Assembly (NCBI GenBank): GCA_044228695.1
Contig: JBGAUK010000002.1
Location: 37,854-101,853, forward strand
From: M0108 sp044228695
GTDB lineage: Bacteria > Pseudomonadota > Gammaproteobacteria > Chromatiales > Chromatiaceae
DNA: 64,000 bases
Direction: 5' to 3'
Shown here: positions 52,661-60,893 of the stretch, in pieces
Layout: each line of letters starts with the position of its first letter
How positions within the stretch are numbered: position 1 is the first letter of the stretch
Position numbers and translations under genes: made by a program
Notes under the pieces: generated by a model
What the model saw: only the letters and a program-made list of their open reading frames with translations
Databases searched by the model: none
Told to the model about the DNA's origin: nothing

Positions 52661-53035
52661 ATGAATCGTACCCGCATCCTCGCTGCCCTTTTCTCCCTCG
52701 CGCTCCTGGCCCCCGCCTTCGCCGATGAGGCGGTCCAGAAGAGCATCGCCGCCGTCTACAAGGAGAAAGCAGAACTCGCCGGCAAGCCGGTGAAGCTCCA
52801 GGGCAAGGTGGTTAAGGTCAACAACAACATCATGAATCGTAACTTCCTTCACCTCCAGGATGGCTCCGGCGACCCCGCCCTCGGCACCAACGACCTCACG
52901 ATCACCAGCGACGGCACCGCCGCGATGGGTGACACCGTTTCGGTCACCGGCACCCTGGCGGTGGACACGGACTTCGGTTCCGGCTACAAGTACCCGCTGC
53001 TGCTGGAAAAGGCGACCATCACCCAGGTCCCATGA
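52661..53035 (+). CDS. Periplasmic OB-fold protein
   Basis: 124 residues with a signal peptide (LAALFSLALLAPAFA) and an OB-fold-like domain (KPVKLQGKVVKVNNNIMNRNFLHLQDGSG and VTGTLAVDTDFGSGYKYPLLLE). It resembles small secreted OB-fold proteins near respiratory genes (NrfJ-like). Function unknown. Confidence 0.75.
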   Translation: MNRTRILAALFSLALLAPAFADEAVQKSIAAVYKEKAELAGKPVKLQGKVVKVNNNIMNRNFLHLQDGSGDPALGTNDLTITSDGTAAMGDTVSVTGTLAVDTDFGSGYKYPLLLEKATITQVP

Positions 53036-53257
53036 CCGCGACGCCACCTGGAGCCCTGGTCACGGCCATCCATGCCCATCACTCCCCCGCTTGGAACCGA
53101 TCCGCCCCGCGGACGGCCAGGGGGCTCGAGCCCCTGGGGTTCTTGACCACCAGAATGGCTTTTGGCATCCATGTCTTATAATGTCCCCCGTGCTTCGGCA
53201 CAACCGACAATACCTTTCATCAACCTCGGGTTTTTCAACAAGCGCTAGGAGCAACCC

Positions 53258-53971
53258 ATGAACCTCAGTAACAAACTCGCCGCCGAATTCATCGGCACCT
53301 TCTGGCTCGTCCTCGGCGGCTGCGGCAGCGCCGTGCTGGCGGCGGCCTTTCCCGGGGTCGGTATCGGCCTGCTCGGGGTCTCCCTCGCCTTCGGCCTGAC
53401 GGTCGTGACCATGGCCTATGCCATCGGCCACATCTCCGGCTGTCATCTGAACCCAGCGATCTCGGTCGGCCTGGTGGTCGGCGGGCGCTTCCCGGCCAGC
53501 GAACTCGTGCCGTACATCGTGGCGCAGGTGCTGGGTGCTATCCTGGCGGCCTTCCTGCTGTATTACATCGCCAGTGGGCAGGCGGGTTTCGTACTGTCCG
53601 CCAGTGGGCTGGCGGTCAATGGTTTCGGCGACTTGTCACCGGGCAAGTACTCGATGATGGCGGGCCTGGTAACCGAGGTGGTGATGACCGCTATCTTCCT
53701 GTTCGTCATCATGGGTAGCACCGACAAACGCGGCATCGGCTCCCATGCCGGCCTGGCCATCGGCCTAGCCCTGACGCTGATCCATCTCATCTCGATCCCG
53801 GTGACCAATACCTCGGTCAACCCGGCGCGCAGCACGGGACCGGCCCTCGCCCTGCTGATGGGCGGCTATGATCAAGCCCTGAACCAACTCTGGCTGTTCT
53901 GGGTCGCGCCCATTATCGGCGCCATCGTCGGTGCCCTGGCCTATAAAGCGGTCGGTGGCAAGGAGGCCTGA
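53258..53971 (+). CDS. aqpZ: Aquaporin Z
   Basis: 237 residues, six helices and two NPA boxes (GCHLNPAISVG near residue 63 and TSVNPARSTGPAL near 185), with Arg after the second NPA as in water-selective channels. It conducts water. Good GAGCAACC spacing before the ATG is only a weak ribosome site. Stand-alone gene. Confidence 0.95.
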   Translation: MNLSNKLAAEFIGTFWLVLGGCGSAVLAAAFPGVGIGLLGVSLAFGLTVVTMAYAIGHISGCHLNPAISVGLVVGGRFPASELVPYIVAQVLGAILAAFLLYYIASGQAGFVLSASGLAVNGFGDLSPGKYSMMAGLVTEVVMTAIFLFVIMGSTDKRGIGSHAGLAIGLALTLIHLISIPVTNTSVNPARSTGPALALLMGGYDQALNQLWLFWVAPIIGAIVGALAYKAVGGKEA

Positions 53972-53997
53972 TCGGCGACCTGGCCTCGGCCCTACCT

Positions 53998-54026
53998 GGA
54001 CCGGGAGTCGCACCGATTCCCGGTCC
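53998..54026. terminator. Hairpin after aqpZ
   Basis: A 9-bp perfect inverted repeat (GGACCGGGA / TCCCGGTCC) lies 27 bases past the aqpZ stop, without a T-run. Possible terminator or mRNA stabiliser. Confidence 0.4.
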
Positions 54027-54132
54027 GGAATCCCTCCTCATCACCCCCAGGATTGGTGGCATCCCGACCCTGGACAGATGGGCCCTCGCCGGGTTGGTGC
54101 CGTCATAGCCATTAGACCCGAGGTACTTGCCG

Positions 54133-54282
54133 ATGAACCGCCTGCTCCTGCTCTTTGTCCTCGCCCTCGGGCTGAGCGCCTGCGCCACACCGACTGACGT
54201 CAAGGACACCCAGGCGTCCGCCTCCGCACCCACCCTCTACGGCCAGATCACGGGCTCGGTGGATCGGGTCTGGCGACCCTGA
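54133..54282 (+). CDS. Small lipoprotein
   Basis: 49 residues: MNRLLLLFVLALGLSAC is a lipoprotein signal with the lipobox LSAC, so the mature lipoprotein starts at Cys17. The tail ends SVDRVWRP. No family recognised. It is a separate small gene between aqpZ and nirN. Signal and lipobox make it credible despite its length. Confidence 0.65.
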   Translation: MNRLLLLFVLALGLSACATPTDVKDTQASASAPTLYGQITGSVDRVWRP

Positions 54283-54328
54283 GGGTCAGAGAGGCGCCCG
54301 ATTATCCCCAGGGCGCCCCACCTCGGCC

Positions 54329-55942
54329 TTAGTGGCTCGTCCCCTCGGATCGCGTGATCTTATTGTAAACATTGTATTTACCCGAAGGCTTGCGCATGGG
54401 TAGCCGCTTCACCTCCTTGAGCGTCTGGGCGTCATAGACCACCAGAGCGCCATCGTCCTCCCAGATACTGACCAGGGCGTACTTGCCATAGCGGTCGAAT
54501 TCCACATGGGCCGCCGTCTTGCCGGGCTCGGGCCGCAGGGTCGCGACGATTTGCAGGCTCTGCTTGTCGATCACATGCATGGCATCCTTGTTGGGTCCAG
54601 AAAAGACGTCCACCCAGGCGTAAGGGCTGTTTTCGTGGCTGCGGGCAAAGAAGCCAGGACCCAGGGTCGGTATTTTCGCCACCGTCTTCCAGGTGCCCAG
54701 ATCGATGACCGTGACCTCGGCCTTGGACAGGTGGGGTGTTGCCAGCAGGATACGGCCATCGCGCTCCCAGGTGATGCCGGAACTCAGGTGCGGCATGCCA
54801 TCCAGGTCCAGTTCGGCGATGCGCTGACGGACGTCGAGATTGATGGCCTGCCCCTTGTTGCCATCCCGGGCCGCGCCGATCAGGATCTGGTAACTCTGAT
54901 TGAAGAAGAAATCATCCAGAAAGCCATCGAGCTTGGTCCGGCGCACCGGGAAGGGGCCTGGCTCCCGGGCGGTTCCCTCCTCCATCCGGTAATCGTGCAT
55001 GGGGCCGTTATAGACCGGCAGGGGATCGTCCGCGACCATGATCTCCCAGACCTCGGGGATATCCTTGAGGGCGGCGACAAAGCTCTGCCGGGGGGGCGCG
55101 GCATAGACGGCACTCACCCGGCTGGTCTTGCCTGTTTCGTCCTGGACCGGGATCAGCTTGATGGGCAGCAGGTCCCGGGCGTCCAGGATCACCAGGTTGT
55201 GGGGCAGGTAATTGGCCACGGCGACATAGCGGCCATCGCCGGACACCGCCAGGTTGCGGGTGTTGATGCCGGCGCGGATCTCGGCCACCGTCTGAAAGCT
55301 GTGCAGATCGAATTTGCTGATCCAGCCGTCCCGGGAGGCGAAATAGACGAAGCGCCCGTCATTGGAGAATTTGGGCCCGCCATGCAGGGCGCGGCGGGTG
55401 GCAAAGCGATGGAGGGGCTCCAGGCGGTCGCCATCCAGGATAGTGGCATGGTGATCCCCCGTCTCCACCACCACGAAGAGATTCAGCGGGTCGGCCCCAT
55501 GGAGGGGGTGATCCGGTAATTTCGCAGGGTCCACCAAGGCCAGATGACTAGCGCGGATGCGCTCTAGGCCCCACTCCGGGGTCTCGGCCGGGGGGGTGAA
55601 GACCAGGTCCACCAAGGCCTGAGCCTCGACCGCGGATAGCCGATCGGCGAAGGGGGGCATCTGGGTGGCCGGTCGGCCCTGGAGGATGAGGTTGGCGGCC
55701 TCCTCCCGCTTGAGGCGACCAAAATTCTCGGGGATCAGGGGTGGACCCGTGATGCCCAGGCGGTCGGCGCCATGACACTCGGCGCAGATTTGCAAATACA
55801 GCGCGCCGGCATCCCGGGGTTGGCTCTCCGCCGCTGGGATGGACCCCGTCGCCAGCGGCACCTGCGGTGTGGGCTCCCCGGCGGAGGCTTGACTAAGCGC
55901 CATCGCCAGGGGCAACAGCATAAGGATTCTTGGCATGGCCAT
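54329..55942 (-). CDS. nirN: NirN (cytochrome c / d1-type heme protein)
   Basis: 537 residues: a signal peptide, an N-terminal cytochrome c domain with CAECHGADRLG near residue 53, and an eight-bladed d1-heme-type beta propeller (ISKFDLHSFQTVAEIRAGIN, DGRYVAVANYLPHNLVILDARDL, DRYGKYALVSIWEDDGALVVY). The C-terminus YNVYNKITRSEGTSH matches NirN rather than NirS. NirN oxidises the heme d1 precursor during d1 heme biogenesis. It follows nirS by 135 bases on the minus strand; the other d1 synthesis genes are absent from the window. Confidence 0.88.
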   Translation of the reverse strand: MAMPRILMLLPLAMALSQASAGEPTPQVPLATGSIPAAESQPRDAGALYLQICAECHGADRLGITGPPLIPENFGRLKREEAANLILQGRPATQMPPFADRLSAVEAQALVDLVFTPPAETPEWGLERIRASHLALVDPAKLPDHPLHGADPLNLFVVVETGDHHATILDGDRLEPLHRFATRRALHGGPKFSNDGRFVYFASRDGWISKFDLHSFQTVAEIRAGINTRNLAVSGDGRYVAVANYLPHNLVILDARDLLPIKLIPVQDETGKTSRVSAVYAAPPRQSFVAALKDIPEVWEIMVADDPLPVYNGPMHDYRMEEGTAREPGPFPVRRTKLDGFLDDFFFNQSYQILIGAARDGNKGQAINLDVRQRIAELDLDGMPHLSSGITWERDGRILLATPHLSKAEVTVIDLGTWKTVAKIPTLGPGFFARSHENSPYAWVDVFSGPNKDAMHVIDKQSLQIVATLRPEPGKTAAHVEFDRYGKYALVSIWEDDGALVVYDAQTLKEVKRLPMRKPSGKYNVYNKITRSEGTSH

Positions 55943-56077
55943 GGCAACTCACTAATAAAAAATCGCCCGTGCGGCGATGTGAGGTGGCGGGGCCTCCCTG
56001 CCCTATGAGGATAGCGCCCGGTTCCGATCCCGGCTAGGCCGGGAAGGGAAGCCTGGCGGCTAACGCCGGATCAGCGC

Positions 56078-57827
56078 TCAATAGACATCATGGATAGTGT
56101 TGTAAACGTTGAACTTACCGGTCGGGGTCACCAGGCGATCGTCCTTGATGACCTTCTTGAGCTTCAGGGTCTTGTCGTCCACGACCACCAGGGCTGATTT
56201 TTTATCCTTGCCGTTCCAGACGGAGAACCACACCTCGTCTCCCGCCTTGTTGTACTCGGGCTGCACCACGCGCTTGGCACCCTCGCCCAGATCCGCCCAT
56301 TCGGCGATGGGCAGGACCGTGAAGGGGGCATCCAGCTTGTCGATATTGAATACCGCCACGCTCTGGCTCAACTTTTCGACCGAGTTGAGGGCCGTATCCA
56401 CATAGAGGTTTCGGGATTTGGGGTGGGTCTTGATGAAGAGGGAACCGCCGCCCTGCCCTTGCAGTTTACGCACCACCTTCCAGGCCTGATCCGGATGCTT
56501 TTCGGGATCGGTGCCGATCAGGGAGATGGAGGCATCCCCCAAGTGGCTGGTCGCCCAGACCGGGCCAAATTGCGGATCGACAAAATTGGCGCCACGACCC
56601 GGATGAGGAATATCACCCACGTCCACGATGGCGGCCAGTTTCTGATCCTTGGAGTCCACCACGGCGATTTTGTTGGACTTGTTGGCCGCCGTCATGAAGT
56701 AGCGCTTGGTGCCATCCCAGCCGCCATCATGCAGGAAGGGGGCGGCCTCGATATCCGTGGTCTTGAGATTGTCGATGTCCGAATAATCGACCATCAGGAC
56801 ATGGCCAGTCTCCTTGACGTTGACAATGAACTCGGGGTGCTCGTGAGAGGCGACGATGGCCGCCACTCGGGGCTCCGGATGGTATTCCTGAGTGTCCACC
56901 GTCATGCCGCGGGTGGAGACGATCTTGAGGGGCTCCAGGGTATCGCCGTCCATGATCACGAACTGGGGCGGCCAATAGGTGCCGGCGACCGCGTACTTGT
57001 CCTCCATGCCCGGGAACTTGGAGGTCTCCACTGAGCGTGCCTCCATGCCGACCTTGATCTCGGCGACGGTCTCGGGCTTTTCCATCCAGAGGTCGATGAG
57101 GTTGATCTTGGCATCGCGGCCAATGACGAAGAGATAGCGCCCGGAGGCCGACAGGCGGGAGATATGGACCGCGTAACCCGTCTTGATGATGCTGACGATC
57201 TCCTTGCTGTCGCCATCGATCAGGGCAATCTCGCCGGCGTCGCGCAGGGTGACGGAGAAGAGGTTATCCAGATTCAGCTTGTTCATCTGCTTGGTGGGCC
57301 GCTTCTCGGGCGGAACCAGCACCTTCCAGGTTCCCTTCATGTCCGGCAGACCAAATTCGGGGGGGCTGGGGTGGCTCATGCTGCAGGTAGCGGGCCATCA
57401 GATCAATCTTGGCCTCGGTGAAATCACCAGAGGTGCCCCAGTTGGGCATGCCCGCGGGCGAACCGTAGGTGATCATCGCCTTGAGGTAATCGGTACCCAG
57501 GGCACGGGTCTTGTCGGTGGTCAGGGGCTTGCCGGTGGCGCCCTTGCGGAGCACACCGTGACATCCCGCGCAGCGCTGGAAGAAGATCTCCTTCGCCTCC
57601 GCAAACTCGGCCTTGGTCATCTTGGGCCCTTCGCCGTCCATAAAGTCCTTCATGGTCGCGGGATCGATGGCCCCGGGGGCGCCCTGGTAGGACATCTCGG
57701 GGCTTTTGGCGTCGGGGTGCGCGGGATCGGTCGCGGCCAAGGCGTGACCCACGGCAAACGCCATGGCGCTGACTAAAAATACCCCGGCGCGATGGCGCCC
57801 GATGGTCGTCAAAAATTTCGAATTCAT
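56078..57827 (-). pseudogene. nirS: Cytochrome cd1 nitrite reductase NirS, split by a frameshift
   Basis: The N-terminal part (from 57827) has a signal peptide and a cytochrome c domain with CAGCHG; it runs in frame to LMARYLQHEPPQPP. At a run of seven C (minus strand, 57359-57365) the frame shifts by one base and the rest, PEFGLPDMKGTWKVLVPPEKR to NVYNTIHDVY, continues in another frame to 56078. With six C the join reads QPPEFG as in intact NirS, giving about 582 residues. NirS reduces nitrite to nitric oxide in the periplasm using heme c and heme d1. RBS AGAGG before the ATG. Either an assembly error or a genuine inactivation. Confidence 0.9.
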
Positions 57828-57915
57828 GAAGTGCCTCTCCGCTTGAGTATTGATGATCGTGGGCCGACCGAGTATCAGCCAGCAGGGAGAGTAAGGGGTG
57901 TCTCACTGCTTGCCC

Positions 57916-57929
57916 TTGACTTATGTCAA
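57916..57929. promoter_or_regulatory. FNR/DNR-type box upstream of nirS
   Basis: TTGACTTATGTCAA has the TTGA-N6-TCAA core of FNR/DNR regulators, 89 bases upstream of the nirS start and shared with the divergent DUF2189-norE operon. Confidence 0.6.
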
Positions 57930-57948
57930 GGGGCTCTGGCCAGCGGAA

Positions 57949-57962
57949 TTGAGGTGGATCAA
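57949..57962. promoter_or_regulatory. Second FNR/DNR-type box in the nirS / norE intergenic region
   Basis: TTGAGGTGGATCAA again has TTGA-N6-TCAA, 33 bases from the first box (start to start) and 109 bases before the DUF2189 start. It may serve the divergent operon. Confidence 0.5.
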
Positions 57963-58070
57963 GGCGGCCCCGGGGGCGGCCCCTAAGCTGCGGATCCATC
58001 ATCAAGCCCCCAGGCACCTCGCCGGCCATTAAACACCAGTCCGGATGCCAACCAGAGTGACACCCATCCC

Positions 58071-58829
58071 TTGAGCAACCTCTCCCCCGCCCCCTTTCAT
58101 CTCGCCGATATCCCCCAGGCGCTCGGCTCCGGGTGGCGCCACGTGCGCGCCATGCCGGGACCCAGCCTGCTGCTGGGTTTCCTCCTGGCCCTCATCACCA
58201 CCAGCCTCTTGCTGATCCCCTTCGCCGTCAGCGCCCCCGCCCTGGCGCTGATCCTGGCGGGCGGCTTCTTCCTGATCGGCCCCCTCCTGCTGCCACCCTG
58301 GCTGGCCTTGCGCAAATCGCGGGACAGGGGTCAACGGCCCGGCCTGAGGCTGGCGTGGCATGGTTACCAGGAAATGGACGCGGGTTTCTGGGCACTCGCC
58401 GGTGCATGCTGCTTTCTCTTGCTGGTCTGGATCACGGACGCGGGCATCCTCTATGCCTTTCTGGTGGGCGCTGGCGCCTCGCTGGACGCGGGCGGCACCG
58501 GGTCAGCGGCCAAACTCGGGACCTTCCTCCGCTGGTCCAGCCTCATGGGGGCCTGCCTCGCGGCCGGCGTCCATCTCATCGCCGCCTTCGCCGTGCCCCT
58601 GCTCTACGAGGGCCGCGCCCAACCCATCCCCGCCATCCATGCCAGCGTGCGGGCCATGTTTTACAGCCCAGGACCCGCCCTGGCCTGGGGCCTGACCATC
58701 ATCCTGGGACTCCTGGTCGGCTTCCTCCTGCCACCCCTGCTGGCCCTGATCCTGCCGGTACTGGCCTACGCCCAATTCGACCTCTACCGCATCGTCTTTC
58801 CCCCACCGGGCAATCCCCATGTCCGCTAA
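58071..58829 (+). CDS. DUF2189 membrane protein next to nor genes
   Basis: 252 residues with about six helices and the family-like pattern HLADIPQALGSGWRHVRAMPGPSLLLG near the N-terminus and WRHV. It is a predicted membrane protein of unknown function. It starts TTG with no ATG nearby in frame, diverging from nirS, and its end overlaps the norE start by 11 bases. Its place with norE/norF suggests a role in denitrification. Confidence 0.75.
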   Translation: MSNLSPAPFHLADIPQALGSGWRHVRAMPGPSLLLGFLLALITTSLLLIPFAVSAPALALILAGGFFLIGPLLLPPWLALRKSRDRGQRPGLRLAWHGYQEMDAGFWALAGACCFLLLVWITDAGILYAFLVGAGASLDAGGTGSAAKLGTFLRWSSLMGACLAAGVHLIAAFAVPLLYEGRAQPIPAIHASVRAMFYSPGPALAWGLTIILGLLVGFLLPPLLALILPVLAYAQFDLYRIVFPPPGNPHVR

Positions 58830-59433
58830 TCAAGACGCCTTGGCAGCACCGCCGGCCATGGCCTCTCCGGAGTCCCGGGACACCGGCATACCGGGCAACA
58901 AGGCCATCTGGGTCGGCATCTTCGCGGAGATGACCGAATTCGCCCTGATGTTTTTCGTCTATTTCATCGCCCGCGCCCATCACCCCGAGGCCTTTCACCA
59001 AGGCCCCGCCAAACTATGGACCCTGGCGGGCATCATCAACACCCTGGTCATGCTGACCAGTAGTTTCATGGTCGCCAGCGCCCTGCATGCCATCCGCGCC
59101 GATCGGCGGCGCGCCGCCCTGATCTGGCTGGTCCTCGCCTTGGTGACCGCCCTGGGCTATCCCATCATGAAGGTCCTGGAGTTCCGCTGGAATCTGGCGC
59201 GGGGCCTTACCGGCGGCGGCGATGTCTTTCAACTGGCCTACTACTACCTGACGTTCAATCACTTGGTGCATGTGAGCTGGGGCCTGCTCGGCATGGCCTG
59301 GATTCTGGCCCGCCTGGCCACCGGCGCCTACTCGGCCAGCAACCATCGGGGCATGGTGGCCTTCGCCAGCTATTGGCACGCCACCGATCTGATCTGGCTC
59401 ATGATCTTCCCACTCTTCTACGTCCTGCCTTGA
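58819..59433 (+). CDS. norE: NorE-type cytochrome oxidase subunit III family protein
   Basis: 204 residues, five helices, with GIFAEMTEFALMFFVYFIARA and the C-terminal HVSWGLLGMAWILAR and YWHATDLIWLMIFPLFYVLP, typical of the NorE branch of the subunit III family. It supports nitric oxide reductase, though the catalytic NorCB genes are not in the window. Overlaps the DUF2189 gene. Confidence 0.85.
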   Translation: MSANQDALAAPPAMASPESRDTGIPGNKAIWVGIFAEMTEFALMFFVYFIARAHHPEAFHQGPAKLWTLAGIINTLVMLTSSFMVASALHAIRADRRRAALIWLVLALVTALGYPIMKVLEFRWNLARGLTGGGDVFQLAYYYLTFNHLVHVSWGLLGMAWILARLATGAYSASNHRGMVAFASYWHATDLIWLMIFPLFYVLP

Positions 59434-59442
59434 GGCGCCTCC

Positions 59443-59739
59443 ATGAACCCCTCCTTTCGCGCCCTGGTCCTGACTTGGCTGATCCTGGTCATCCTCACCC
59501 TCACGGGCGCCAGTCTTGGTGAGGGGGCAAGCCCGGGCCTGGGGCTGACCCTGATGGTGGCCACCATCACGGCCTGGAAGGGCGGCATGGTCATCGAGGA
59601 ATTTCTGGAAGTCAGCCAGGCCCGGCCCGGCATTCGCTACCCGGTGCGGATCTTTGGACTGCTGGTGCCGGCTTGCATGTTGTTGGTCCACCTCTATGGC
59701 CCCGAGATCGCCCGGCTGACCAGCCTGACTTCGGGATAG
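59443..59739 (+). CDS. NorF-like / cytochrome oxidase subunit IV family protein
   Basis: 98 residues with three helices (ALVLTWLILVILTLTGASLG, GLTLMVATITAWKGGMVIEEF and VRIFGLLVPACMLLVHLY). It begins 9 bases after norE and matches small subunit-IV-like or NorF proteins paired with NorE. Function unproven. Confidence 0.75.
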   Translation: MNPSFRALVLTWLILVILTLTGASLGEGASPGLGLTLMVATITAWKGGMVIEEFLEVSQARPGIRYPVRIFGLLVPACMLLVHLYGPEIARLTSLTSG

Positions 59740-59767
59740 GGGGCGGGGTTTGACCAGGGCCGGACGC

Positions 59768-60058
59768 TTAGGGCCCAAACTTGCCTTGGCCCCGGTCGTT
59801 CCGCTCAAGCCGGTCCATGAGCGCATCGAGATCATCGTAACGCGTCACGCGGCCGGCCTTTAGATCCTCAAGTGAGACGCGCAGACTGTCGCGGGCGGCG
59901 CTGGCCTGATCTTGTACCAGTTCCTGGTAGCCCTCCTCGGTCAACACGACGTACCGTGGGCGATTGTTTTTGACGACATGCACCGGCCCCAGCCGGAGCG
60001 CCTTATCGACAGCCGAGATGCCGAGGCGCTTGATCTCTTGTGCTGGGATGCTATTCAT
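59768..60058 (-). CDS. Phd/YefM-like antitoxin without a toxin partner
   Basis: 96 residues, MNSIPAQEIKRLGISAVDKAL and YVVLTEEGYQELV resembling Phd/YefM or prevent-host-death proteins. GAGG precedes the ATG. No toxin gene lies upstream or downstream on the minus strand, so it is orphan or acts alone as a regulator. Confidence 0.72.
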   Translation of the reverse strand: MNSIPAQEIKRLGISAVDKALRLGPVHVVKNNRPRYVVLTEEGYQELVQDQASAARDSLRVSLEDLKAGRVTRYDDLDALMDRLERNDRGQGKFGP

Positions 60059-60220
60059 TTCAGGCCTCGATATTGGATTTTATGCGGATTTCAGCACCCG
60101 GCTCGGGGGCCGTCAACTCAGCCTGACTTCGCCATACATCTCCAGGCGTGAGCCGGCGCAGCTCCCATGCTAGGCTTATCGGAACTTCTCAACCTACACC
60201 CTAAGCCCAGGTGACCGCCC

Positions 60221-60850
60221 ATGAAACTCGTCAGTGACAGCTTTAGCCAGGGTCAGGCGATTCCAGCCCAGTACGCCTTTGCCCGGATCGCACCCGACAC
60301 CCATATCGCCCTCTCCGACAACATCAACCCCCACCTCGCCTGGACGGACATCCCGGTGGGCACCCAATCCCTGGTGCTGATCTGCCATGACGCCAACGTC
60401 CCCAGCACCGGGGATGATGTCAATCAGGAGGGCAAGACCCTGGCCGTCGCGCTGCCCCGCATCGACTTCTTTCATTGGGTCTTGCTGGATATCCCCCCCT
60501 CTACCACGGAGATCCCGGCGGGCAGTCACTGTCGCGGCGTGACGCCGCGTGGCAAATCCGGGCCAGCGGCGCCCGGCGGCCTGCGGCATGGCTTGAACGA
60601 TTACACCGGTTGGTTCGCCGCGGACCCGGAGATGGCGGGCCCTTATTTCGGCTACGACGGCCCTTGCCCGCCCTGGAACGATGAGCGGTTGCATGACTAC
60701 GTCTTCACCCTCTATGCCATCGACGTCCCCGCCCTAGCGGTGGCCGGCGAACTCGACGGCCGCTCCGTGCGTCAGGCCTTGGAGGGCCATGTGCTGGCCA
60801 CGGCGACCCTGTCCGGCTTCTACAGCTTGAACCCCGCCGTGAGCGGGTGA
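60221..60850 (+). CDS. PEBP-family (YbhB/YbcL, Raf-kinase-inhibitor-like) protein
   Basis: 209 residues with the family signatures NPHLAWTDIPVGTQSLVLICHD and FFHWVLLDIPPST, plus YFGYDGPCPPWNDERLHDY. Bacterial PEBP proteins have no firmly known role. Single gene between the antitoxin and the ClC gene. Confidence 0.9.
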   Translation: MKLVSDSFSQGQAIPAQYAFARIAPDTHIALSDNINPHLAWTDIPVGTQSLVLICHDANVPSTGDDVNQEGKTLAVALPRIDFFHWVLLDIPPSTTEIPAGSHCRGVTPRGKSGPAAPGGLRHGLNDYTGWFAADPEMAGPYFGYDGPCPPWNDERLHDYVFTLYAIDVPALAVAGELDGRSVRQALEGHVLATATLSGFYSLNPAVSG

Positions 60851-60893
60851 GCGATCGGCCCCTCGCGGCTTGCCAGCCCTGAGCGCGGCGCTT

